From Neisseria lactamica NS19 (GTDB lineage: Bacteria > Pseudomonadota > Gammaproteobacteria > Burkholderiales > Neisseriaceae): a stretch of 29,583 nucleotides of DNA. The position numbers were made by a program, and so were the translations under genes. Location: the NCBI GenBank assembly GCA_000193795.2, contig AEPI01000032.1:1-29583 (forward strand). The letters run 5' to 3'. Shown in pieces: positions 14,664 through 22,600 of this stretch. The first letter of the stretch is position 1, and each line of letters starts with the position of its first letter. The notes under the pieces were generated by a model, which had not been told where the DNA came from, made no database searches, and saw nothing but the letters and a program-made list of their open reading frames with translations.

Positions 14664-15650
14664 ATGCAGAATAGCACAGCCGAATTTTTGAAACCTCGTC
14701 AAATTGATGTAAATACTTTTTCTGCGACTCGTGCAAAAGTGTCTATGCAGCCATTTGAGCGTGGTTTCGGGCATACTTTAGGTAATGCTTTGCGCCGTAT
14801 CTTACTGTCATCCATGAATGGCTTTGCTCCTACCGAGGTCGCTATTGCCGGTGTGTTGCATGAATACTCTACTGTCGATGGTGTTCAGGAGGATGTCGTT
14901 GATATCCTTCTGAATATCAAAGGTATTGTATTTAAACTTCATGGGCGTAGCCAAGTTCAACTTGTATTGAAGAAAACAGGTTCTGGCGTAGTGTCCGCCG
15001 GTGATATCGAATTACCGCATGATGTAGAAATTCTGAATCCTGATCATGTCATTTGTCATTTGGCTGATAATGGTCAAATTGAAATGGAAATTAAAGTAGA
15101 GCAAGGCCGTGGTTATCAATCTGTTTCAGGTCGTCAGGCAGTTCGTGATGAGAACCGTCAGATTGGTGCAATCCAGTTGGATGCGAGCTTTTCTCCTATC
15201 AGCCGTGTTAGCTTTGAAGTCGAGCCTGCGCGTGTAGAGCAGAGGACGGATCTCGATAAGTTGGTTTTGGATATTGAAACCGACGGTTCTATCGATCCTG
15301 AGGAGGCTGTACGGAGTGCGGCGCGTATTTTGATTGATCAGATGTCTATTTTTGCCAATTTACAGGGTACGCCTGTGGAGGAGGTTGAAGAAAAAGCACC
15401 TCCTATCGACCCTGTTCTTTTGCGCCCGGTAGATGATTTGGAATTAACGGTACGCTCGGCTAATTGCCTGAAAGCTGAAGACATTTATTATATCGGTGAT
15501 TTGATTCAACGCACTGAAACCGAGCTTCTTAAAACTCCGAACTTGGGACGCAAGTCTCTGAATGAGATTAAAGAGGTATTGGCATCTAAAGGTTTGACAC
15601 TGGGTTCTAAGTTGGAAGCTTGGCCGCCTGCAGGCTTGGAAAAACCTTAA
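14664..15650 (+). CDS. rpoA: RNA polymerase subunit alpha
   Basis: 328 residues (E. coli 329). The N-terminal assembly domain (to about 235) has EPFERGFGHTLGNALRRILLSS-like sequence (here QPFERGFGHTLGNALRRILL). The linker is acidic and Pro-rich (EEVEEKAPPIDP). The C-terminal domain reads VRSANCLKAEDIYYIGDLIQ, keeping the Arg and Asn that bind UP-element DNA, then KTPNLGRKSLNEIK. The alpha dimer starts polymerase assembly and meets activators such as LysR-type OxyR encoded nearby. GAGGGACAG precedes the ATG. Confidence 0.98.
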   Translation: MQNSTAEFLKPRQIDVNTFSATRAKVSMQPFERGFGHTLGNALRRILLSSMNGFAPTEVAIAGVLHEYSTVDGVQEDVVDILLNIKGIVFKLHGRSQVQLVLKKTGSGVVSAGDIELPHDVEILNPDHVICHLADNGQIEMEIKVEQGRGYQSVSGRQAVRDENRQIGAIQLDASFSPISRVSFEVEPARVEQRTDLDKLVLDIETDGSIDPEEAVRSAARILIDQMSIFANLQGTPVEEVEEKAPPIDPVLLRPVDDLELTVRSANCLKAEDIYYIGDLIQRTETELLKTPNLGRKSLNEIKEVLASKGLTLGSKLEAWPPAGLEKP

Positions 15651-15673
15651 TAAAGACTTAAAGGATAATTGAT

Positions 15674-16042
15674 ATGCGTCATCGTAATGGCAATCGCAAG
15701 TTAAACCGTACCAGCAGCCATCGTGCTGCAATGTTGCGTAATATGGCGAATTCATTATTGACTCACGAAACTATTGTAACAACCCTTCCTAAGGCAAAAG
15801 AGTTGCGCCGAGTGGTAGAGCCGTTGATTACATTGGGTAAAAAGCCGTCGCTGGCTAACCGTCGTTTGGCATTTGACCGCACTCGCGACCGTGATGTTGT
15901 GGTAAAACTGTTTGGCGATTTGGGTCTCCGTTTTGCTGCTCGTAACGGTGGTTATGTTCGAGTGTTGAAATACGGATTCCGTAAAGGTGATAATGCACCT
16001 CTGGCACTGGTTGAATTGGTTGACAAACCGGCTGCCGAGTAA
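15674..16042 (+). CDS. rplQ: 50S ribosomal protein L17
   Basis: 122 residues. MRHRNGNRKLNRTSSHRAAMLRNMANSLL is the family start; KAKELRRVVEPLITLGK follows. L17 lies near the tunnel exit. AAAGGATAA is upstream. Last gene of the ribosomal cluster; a strong terminator follows. Confidence 0.98.
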   Translation: MRHRNGNRKLNRTSSHRAAMLRNMANSLLTHETIVTTLPKAKELRRVVEPLITLGKKPSLANRRLAFDRTRDRDVVVKLFGDLGLRFAARNGGYVRVLKYGFRKGDNAPLALVELVDKPAAE

Positions 16043-16052
16043 TTTTAGTCAT

Positions 16053-16090
16053 ATAACGCCATCTGCCGAAAAGCAGGTGGCGTTATTTTT
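16053..16090 (+). terminator. Strong Rho-independent terminator after rplQ
   Basis: A 14-bp stem with one G-T pair (16053-16066 with 16073-16086), CGAAAA loop and a T run to 16090. It ends the alpha block and separates it from the min operon. Confidence 0.93.
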
Positions 16091-16191
16091 GCAATATCTG
16101 ATAGGCAATAGGGTATTGGCGATTATGTTTAAAATATTAATTGAATAGCTAAGGTTTGCGCGGTAAACTTACATCATTAAAAAATTCTATG

Positions 16192-16908
16192 ATGGTCTAT
16201 ATGATGAATGCTTTCGATATAAAGTCGACAAAGATAGACGTATTGTCTATATCTTTGCATACATCAGACTTGTTTGATTTGGAAGATGTGCTGGTCAAAT
16301 TGGGCAAGAAGTTTCAAGAGTCTGGTGTTGTTCCATTTGTTCTGGATGTTCAAGAGTTTGATTATCCCGAGTCTTTGGATCTTGCTGCATTGGTTTCGTT
16401 GTTTTCAAAATATGGTATGCAGATTTTAGGTTTAAGGCATTCCAATGAACAGTGGGCCGCTGTGGCAGCGAAATATCATTTGTTATTTTGTCCCTCTCAT
16501 TCTGAGAATACTAAAGGACAGGGACAGGTTGAAGTACAAAAAACGGCAAATAATCAGAACCAAAGGGCAAGGAAGACGGTATTGATCACAACGTCTGTCC
16601 GCACCGGCCAGCAGGTTTATGCCGAAGATGGCGATTTGATTGTTACCGGGGCGGTCAGTCAGGGGGCGGAGTTGATTGCGGATGGCAATATACATATTTA
16701 TGCGCCGATGAGGGGGCGTGCTTTGGCCGGTGCCAAAGGCGATACTTCTGCCCGCATATTTATCCACTCCATGCAGGCAGAACTGGTTTCTGTGGCGGGT
16801 ATTTACCGTAATTTTGAACAGGATTTGCCGGATCATTTGCACAAACAGCCGGTACAGATATTGTTGCAGGATAGCCGATTGGTTATCAGTGCAATTGGCT
16901 CAGAGTAA
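16192..16908 (+). CDS. minC: Septum-site inhibitor MinC
   Basis: About 238 residues. MinC blocks FtsZ polymerisation away from midcell and is recruited by MinD. The N-terminal domain runs to about residue 100 (DVLSISLHTSDLFDLEDVLVKLGKKF). After a polar linker (about 105-125, rich in Q and N), the C-terminal beta-helix domain shows VRTGQQVYAEDGDLIVTGAV, SQGAELIADGNIHIYAPMRGRALAG, the MinD/FtsZ-tail binding fold. The start is uncertain: ATGs at 16189, 16192, 16201 and 16204 are in frame and none has a good ribosome site. I use 16192 (MVYMMNAF), which fits the neisserial form; 16204 fits the family equally well. First gene of the min operon. Confidence 0.93.
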   Translation: MVYMMNAFDIKSTKIDVLSISLHTSDLFDLEDVLVKLGKKFQESGVVPFVLDVQEFDYPESLDLAALVSLFSKYGMQILGLRHSNEQWAAVAAKYHLLFCPSHSENTKGQGQVEVQKTANNQNQRARKTVLITTSVRTGQQVYAEDGDLIVTGAVSQGAELIADGNIHIYAPMRGRALAGAKGDTSARIFIHSMQAELVSVAGIYRNFEQDLPDHLHKQPVQILLQDSRLVISAIGSE

Positions 16909-16936
16909 TTGTTTGATATTTTAAAAAGGAAATATT

Positions 16937-17752
16937 GTGGCAAAAATTATTGTAGTAACTTCAGGTAAGGGCGGTGTCGGTAAAACGACTACCAGCGCAA
17001 GTATTGCAACAGGTTTGGCATTGCGCGGATATAAAACTGCGGTAATTGATTTTGATGTTGGCTTACGTAATCTTGACTTAATTATGGGTTGCGAGCGGCG
17101 CGTCGTTTATGACCTGATCAATGTCATTCAGGGCGAGGCGACACTTAATCAGGCATTGATTAAAGATAAAAATTGTGAAAACCTGTTTATCTTGCCTGCC
17201 TCCCAAACCCGGGACAAAGATGCTTTGACGCGCGATGGTGTGGAAAAAGTGATGAAGGAATTGTCCGGCAAGAAAATGGGTTTTGAGTATATTATTTGCG
17301 ACTCTCCCGCCGGTATCGAGCAGGGCGCGCTGATGGCATTGTATTTTGCCGACGAAGCCATTGTAACGACCAATCCGGAGGTCTCCAGTGTTCGAGACTC
17401 CGACAGGATTTTGGGAATTTTGCAAAGCAAATCCCGTAAGGCAGAGCAAGGCGGTTCGGTTAAGGAGCATTTGTTGATTACGCGTTATTCTCCCGAACGT
17501 GTGGCAAAAGGCGAAATGCTGTCCGTACAGGATATTTGCGATATTCTGCGTATTCCTTTGTTGGGTGTGATTCCCGAATCCCAAAACGTCTTGCAGGCAT
17601 CCAACTCCGGCGAACCGGTCATCCATCAGGACAGCGTAGCGGCTTCCGAGGCATACAAGGACGTTATTGCCCGTCTTTTGGGAGAGAACCGTGAAATGCG
17701 TTTCTTGGAAGCTGAGAAAAAAAGCTTCTTCAAACGTCTGTTCGGAGGATAA
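16937..17752 (+). CDS. minD: Septum-site ATPase MinD
   Basis: 271 residues. A ParA/MinD ATPase with the deviant Walker A KGGVGKTT at residues 11-18, DFDVGLRNLD (about 39-48) as switch I, and DSPAGIE (about 119-125) as the Walker B region. The last residues KKSFFKRLFGG form the amphipathic membrane-targeting helix. It carries MinC to the membrane and is released by MinE. The start is GTG after AAAAGGA (16924-16930), with a 28-nt gap after minC. Confidence 0.97.
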   Translation: MAKIIVVTSGKGGVGKTTTSASIATGLALRGYKTAVIDFDVGLRNLDLIMGCERRVVYDLINVIQGEATLNQALIKDKNCENLFILPASQTRDKDALTRDGVEKVMKELSGKKMGFEYIICDSPAGIEQGALMALYFADEAIVTTNPEVSSVRDSDRILGILQSKSRKAEQGGSVKEHLLITRYSPERVAKGEMLSVQDICDILRIPLLGVIPESQNVLQASNSGEPVIHQDSVAASEAYKDVIARLLGENREMRFLEAEKKSFFKRLFGG

Positions 17753-17755
17753 GTT

Positions 17756-18019
17756 ATGTCATTGATTGAACTTTTATTCGGCAGAAAGCAGAAAACGGCA
17801 ACCGTTGCCCGCGACCGCCTTCAAATCATCATTGCCCAAGAGCGCGCCCAAGAAGGTCAGGCTCCGGATTACCTGCCGACTTTGCGTAAAGAATTGATGG
17901 AAGTTTTGTCCAAATATGTGAATGTTTCCTTGGATAATATCCGTATTTCCCAAGAGAAGCAGGACGGTATGGATGTGCTTGAGTTGAACATTACATTACC
18001 TGAACAGAAAAAGGTATAG
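17756..18019 (+). CDS. minE: Topological specificity factor MinE
   Basis: 87 residues. The N-terminal membrane and MinD-contact part is SLIELLFGRKQKTATVARDRLQIIIAQER; the C-terminal dimer domain follows (YLPTLRKELMEVLSKY, then VLELNITLPEQ). MinE stimulates MinD ATPase and drives the Min oscillation. Begins 3 nt after the minD stop, with GGAGGA (about 17744-17750) as ribosome site. Confidence 0.97.
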   Translation: MSLIELLFGRKQKTATVARDRLQIIIAQERAQEGQAPDYLPTLRKELMEVLSKYVNVSLDNIRISQEKQDGMDVLELNITLPEQKKV

Positions 18020-18022
18020 TTC

Positions 18023-18943
18023 ATGACCTTAACCGAATTGCGGTACATCGTCGCAGTCGCCCAAGAACGCCATTTCGGCCGGGCGGCGCGGCGTTGTTTT
18101 GTCAGCCAGCCCACTTTGTCTATTGCCATTAAGAAATTGGAAGAAGAGCTTGCTGTCTCTTTGTTCGACCGGAGCAGCAACGATATTATTACAACCGAGG
18201 CGGGGGAACGTATCGTTGCACAGGCGCGTAAGGTATTGGAAGAGGCGGAGCTTATCAGGCATTTGGCAAGTGAAGAACAAAACGAGCTGGAGGGTGCGTT
18301 CAAACTCGGGCTGATTTTTACGGTTGCGCCGTACCTGCTGCCGAAACTGATTGTCTCGTTGCGCCGTACCGCACCGAAAATGCCTTTGATGTTGGAAGAG
18401 AACTACACGCAGACTTTGACCGAGTCGCTTAAACGCGGGGACGTTGACGCGATTATCGTTGCAGAGCCGTTTCAAGAGCCGGGCATCGTTACCGAACCCT
18501 TGTATGACGAACCGTTTTTCGTGATTGTCCCGAAAGGGCATTCATTTGAGGAACTGGATGCCGTTTCGCCCCGGATGCTCGGCGAAGAGCAGGTTTTGCT
18601 GCTGACGGAAGGCAACTGTATGCGGGATCAGGTACTTTCAAGCTGTTCCGAGTTGGCTGCCAAACAACGCATACAGGGTTTGACCAATACATTGCAGGGC
18701 AGCTCGATCAATACAATCCGCCATATGGTCGCCAGCGGTTTGGCGATCAGCGTGTTGCCAGCAACCGCGCTGACCGAAAACGACCATATGCTGTTCAGCA
18801 TTATTCCTTTTGAGGGTACGCCGCCGAGCCGGCGGGTCGTATTGGCGTACCGGCGCAATTTTGTCCGTCCGAAAGCGTTGTCGGCGATGAAGGCGGCGAT
18901 TATGCAGTCTCAGCTTCACGGGGTCAGTTTTATCCACGGCTAG
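18023..18943 (+). CDS. oxyR: LysR-type peroxide sensor OxyR
   Basis: 306 residues. The N-terminal winged helix-turn-helix has LRYIVAVAQERHFGRAARRCFVSQPTLSIAIKKLE (from residue 6). The sensing cysteines are Cys199 and Cys208 in EGNCMRDQVLSSC, at the same numbers as in E. coli OxyR, so redox switching should be intact. In Neisseria OxyR controls catalase and other oxidant genes. It starts 3 nt after minE, so it is probably co-transcribed with the min genes; this link between division and oxidative stress is genus-typical. A DUS hairpin ends the operon. Confidence 0.96.
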   Translation: MTLTELRYIVAVAQERHFGRAARRCFVSQPTLSIAIKKLEEELAVSLFDRSSNDIITTEAGERIVAQARKVLEEAELIRHLASEEQNELEGAFKLGLIFTVAPYLLPKLIVSLRRTAPKMPLMLEENYTQTLTESLKRGDVDAIIVAEPFQEPGIVTEPLYDEPFFVIVPKGHSFEELDAVSPRMLGEEQVLLLTEGNCMRDQVLSSCSELAAKQRIQGLTNTLQGSSINTIRHMVASGLAISVLPATALTENDHMLFSIIPFEGTPPSRRVVLAYRRNFVRPKALSAMKAAIMQSQLHGVSFIHG

Positions 18944-18950
18944 GCGCAGG

Positions 18951-18983
18951 CAATGCCGTCTGAACGGGCTTCAGACGGCATTG
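18951..18983 (+). terminator. Inverted DUS terminator after oxyR
   Basis: CAATGCCGTCTGAA (18951-18964) and its perfect complement at 18970-18983 make a 14-bp stem with a CGGGC loop, 8 nt after the oxyR stop. Both arms contain a full DUS12. The tail is only modestly T-rich. Confidence 0.85.
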
Positions 18984-19068
18984 TGCCGTTTGGGGGACGC
19001 CCGGGCGGGCGGGATAAATCCTGCAAGGTTGCATCAATGGTCAAACAGAGGCTTTATTTCACTGTCGT

Positions 19069-19223
19069 TATAGTGGATGAACAAAAATCAGGACAAGGCG
19101 ACGAAGCCGCAGACAGTACAGATAGTACGGAACCGATTCACTTGGTGCTTCAGCACCTTAGAGAATCGTTCTCTTTGAGCTAAGGCGAGGCAACGCCGTA
19201 CCGGTTTTTGTTCATCCACTATA
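19069..19223. mobile_element. Full-length Correia element (CREE/NEMIS)
   Basis: A 155-bp element with perfect 19-bp ends (TATAGTGGATGAACAAAAA and its complement) and the TA target at each side. The inside carries the usual CREE body, with AAGGTGCTGAAGCACC-like and GAGAACGATTCTC-like palindromes. These elements have no transposase, can be cut by RNase III and can carry outward promoters. The TGGATGAA spelling in both ends, instead of the common TGGATTAA, is a subtype feature. Confidence 0.93.
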
Positions 19224-19335
19224 TCAAACCGCAACGGTATTCCGCCCCGAGGCAGATGAAGCCGTTTGGATTTTCGGGAAACTGACGGAGTCGTCGAAGA
19301 ATAAAGCTCCGGATTTGCAAGGCGGGGCGGATTAA
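19222..19335 (+). pseudogene. Decayed gene end of unknown function
   Basis: A frame of 37 codons from the Correia edge to TAA at 19333-19335 reads like coding sequence: YQTATVFRPEADEAVWIFGK, then LTESSKNKAPDLQGGAD. A DUS terminator begins 13 nt after the stop. Upstream of the Correia element the same frame continues for 17 codons (19018-19068: ILQGCINGQTEALFHCR), which would be contiguous if the element were removed, since 153 bases is a whole number of codons. No start codon remains. I do not recognise the protein. Confidence 0.35.
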
Positions 19336-19347
19336 ACCCGGCAAACA

Positions 19348-19388
19348 AAATGCCGTCTGAAGCGATATTCGGCTTTCAGACGGCATTT
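19348..19388 (+). terminator. Inverted DUS terminator
   Basis: AAATGCCGTCTGAA (19348-19361) pairs with TTCAGACGGCATTT (19375-19388). Both arms carry a full DUS12. Its place just after the decayed gene end suggests that it once ended that gene. Confidence 0.85.
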
Positions 19389-19412
19389 GTTATCTCTGCC
19401 GGCAACCAGGCA

Positions 19413-19513
19413 GAGACCTTTGCAAAATACCCCTTTCCCTCTTTTCACCCGACAGCCGAAAACCTGTGTTTGGGTTTCGGCTGTTGAGGGAAGGGCTTTT
19501 TTGCAAAGGTCTC
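19413..19513. mobile_element. MITE with IS1106/IS1655-like ends
   Basis: A 101-bp unit with perfect 15-bp inverted ends, GAGACCTTTGCAAAA at 19413-19427 and its complement at 19499-19513. These match the terminal repeats I know from neisserial IS1106/IS1655 (IS5 family). Inside is a hairpin (ACAGCCGAAA with TTTCGGCTGT) that also resembles the IS subterminal region. No transposase is present, so it could be moved only in trans. Confidence 0.7.
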
Positions 19514-19541
19514 AGGTTTGCCGTAAAGGTTACTTCATCGC

Positions 19542-19585
19542 CTGCGGCTTCGTTGCCTTGTCCTGATTTTTGTTAATCCACTATA
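19542..19585 (-). mobile_element. Truncated Correia element end
   Basis: CTGCGGCTTCGTTGCCTTGT through AATCCACTATA at 19585 matches, inverted, the first 44 or so bases of the intact element at 19069, but with the common TTAATCC spelling of the end. The other half is missing. It lies 28 nt beyond the MITE, so a MITE-linked deletion may have removed it. Confidence 0.75.
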
Positions 19586-19613
19586 TTGGATTTATCCGTA
19601 AATGTTTTATCTG

Positions 19614-19645
19614 AAAAAAAGCCCTTCGGAAATCCGAAGGGCTTT
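19614..19645 (-). terminator. Terminator of the adhesin gene
   Basis: A 13-bp perfect stem (19618-19630 with 19633-19645). On the minus strand it is followed by seven T (complement of 19614-19620). It lies about 18 nt after the adhesin stop. Confidence 0.92.
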
Positions 19646-19662
19646 GTGTAAGGCCAAACAGG

Positions 19663-22600
19663 TTACCAGAGGTAGCCTATGCCTACGCTTGCGCCGACAT
19701 CTGCACGGCTGTTGAGGTTGGCTTGCGCTTTCCAAATCAGTTTGCCGTTGTCGCTGATGCTCGAGTAGCCGACAGCCAGGGCGTTTTGACCCTTGAACGT
19801 GCCTGCTGCTGCGGCAACCATGGATTTGCCCGGCAGGTAAGCCTGCGGCAGGCCGGCTGCGGCGTTGCTGCCCGCAATACCTGCGCGGTAGTCGCGATCC
19901 ATGTTGTCCACTTTGTCGATCAGCCGGGTAATGTTGCCGCCGATGTTATTGACGGCGTCGCCCAGCCGGTTGATGCTTTGGTTGGTCGCGTGCAGCTGGC
20001 TGCCGTTAACCGCATCTTTAGAATCTGCGCTAATGTTTCCGTCTGTGACGTTGGTGATTTTGACCGGATCAGTTCCGTTGCTGCCGGATACTTTCAAATC
20101 GTTACCGTCGGTTTTAGTTAATTTAGGGCCGGTATTCCCACCAAGCTGTACGCTGTTGAAATTCACGTCGTCTTTGGTTTTATAGGTATATGCCACATTG
20201 CCATCTTTATCGACAGTTTGTGCTACTTCCATATTTTTACCGGATTCGAAGTTCACAGCCTTACCGGGGTTGATGAGCGTATCTTTCGCGCCGCCTGTTG
20301 CAGTGGTAGAGTTTGTTCTCCAGCCTGAATTGTTGATAGCCTCAGCAACGTTTTGTGCGGTTGCAACTTTGTTCAACGGAGCTGCCGCATCTTGGGCTGC
20401 TTTAAGTGCATCTTGGGCTTTTTTCTTCGCTGCATCATCTGCATCTGCCGGCAGATCGTTTAACGCTTTTTGTGCTGCTGCCAAATTTTCAGCAAGTTTC
20501 TTCGCGTTCCCTGCTGTCGTTGGACCATTTACCGAACCATTTGTGTTTCTGGTAATCTCGCCCGCATCCACATCAAACTTCACGGTGCTAGTTAAGTTGT
20601 CGGCTGTTTCAACAACTGCTTTTGTGCCCTTGCCGTTTACAAAGTTTACGGTGTCGAAAGGTTTCACAAAGTCGCGGGCTTCGCCGTTGTTTTGCAAGTT
20701 CCAACCCGCATTCAACACGTCGGAAACGGTTGCTGCATTGTTGCCTGTATTTTTTGCAATATCTGCTGCTTTTGCCGCATCAATTGGAGCAGATTTATTG
20801 TCTTTACCTGCAATCGGATTGCCCGCAACATCTTTGGCATTCTTATCTGCGTCATTTACAGACGGAAGATTAGATTTCACATTACCCAATGTCGTCGGTG
20901 CGCCAATACCATTCGGTGCTGCCGCAGGATTAACCATATTCGTTGTCAAATCCTCAGGCTTCACTTCTGTTGCAGTCGGATTGCCTTTGTCGTCAACGGT
21001 AAAGTATTGGTCGCCCACTTTAGTTACCGGCGTACCGTTCTTATCCGTATATTGGACAGGCAAACCGGCCACATCGACTTTTACCGTCGTTGTGGTTACT
21101 TTATTGCCGTCTTTATCAACAGACTTTTTCGTCGCCAACTTAACTTTCGTGTTGTTGCCGTCTGCAAAACGAAGTTCGTCGTCAGGGTTGACTTTCTCAT
21201 CTTCGTCTTTGAAGTCTGCCGCAGACAGAGCATTTTTCTGCTTGCCAACCACAAAGCCTGATTTTTGAATCGCAGCAGCAACCTTATTACCTGTTACGTA
21301 ACCGTCACCCGCATTGGTCGGGGTCGTACCCGCATCAGGAGTTACCGGGGTTACATTAGCTTCTGGATCAGTTTTTGGCTCGCCTGTTTTCGGATCAATA
21401 TCTGCCGTATTGTAATATTGGTCGCCTACTTTGGTTACCGGAGTATCCTTTCCATTAACTTTAGCTATAAATTGGTTCGGTTTGACTACCTCGCCATCTT
21501 TAACGCTAATCGTGATTTCACGGACGCCGTCTTTTGTCGTCTCACCTTTGACGGAAATGCCGGCACCGCCTTTGAAATCCACTTGGTTGGCGTTCTTCAC
21601 AACATCGGTATAACCGTTTCCGTCTTTGGTTGATACCACCCAACCCATATTTTGCAGGTCGCCTACGGTTGCCGCTGAGTTCTTATTCACTGGTGCATCT
21701 TTGCTACCCACTAAGTCAACCAGGTTAGGACGTGCATCCCCCGTTGTCGCCGTACCGTTCGGATTAGTATCCACAGGTTTCACGTTCAGGGTAGAACCCA
21801 CACCCGTAATCTGGGTCGGTTTGCCGTCTGAAGAAGAAACATTCAACGCCGTTGTCGGTTGGTCTTTCGCCTCATTGCCGTTATTCGTTGCAGGTTTGGC
21901 TTTCTCAGCCTTCATCGCAACCGGAGACAATTTGGTGACTGTAGCCGCATCAACAGGATTACCTTCAGCGTCTTTATATTTATCACCATCTTTAGTAACA
22001 GGCTTACCGTTTTTATCAACATAGGTATTGTCACCCACATTTACCGTATTGAATGACACATCGTCTTTGGTTGAATAGGTTACTTTACCGTTCTTTTCCT
22101 GTTTCACGGTTAAGTTTTTACCTGCCACCATTTCAACAGTTTTACCCGGGTTGATGACTTCCCCGTCATTCTTCAGGGTATTGTCGGCAGTCAGATTGTC
22201 GGCGGCGGCAGTGGCGGAAGTTTTCAGCGTAAATCCAGAGTTGTTAATCATATCCGCAACATTTTGGGCGGTTGCCACTTGGTTATTTGCTGCATCAACT
22301 TTAGATTGAGCATCTTTCAATGCTTTTTTCTTAGCTTCATCAGCAGGATTTGCTTCGGCTTCTTTCTTAGCTGCCTCTAACGCATCTTTCAATTCTTGAG
22401 TTGTAGGACCAACCACTTTACCCGTAGCTTTACCGTCTTTAGTTTCTGCAGTAATTTCAACCGCATCCACATCAAACTTCACTGTGCTGGTCAGGTTGTC
22501 GGCTGTTTCAACAACTGCTTTTGTGCCTTTGCCGTTTACAAAGTTTACGGTGTCAAACGGTTTCACAAAATCAACTGCACTTCCATTGCCTTGCAGGTTC

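Noticed and set aside
18953..19183. A 76-codon plus-strand frame after oxyR
   Set aside because: It starts in the DUS terminator and is mostly Correia element sequence, so it is a repeat-derived chance frame.
20198..21268. A 356-codon plus-strand open frame, and many shorter ones, inside the adhesin region
   Set aside because: They are antisense to an unbroken adhesin with clear domains. Repetitive Ala/Thr/Val-rich coding commonly leaves open frames on the other strand.
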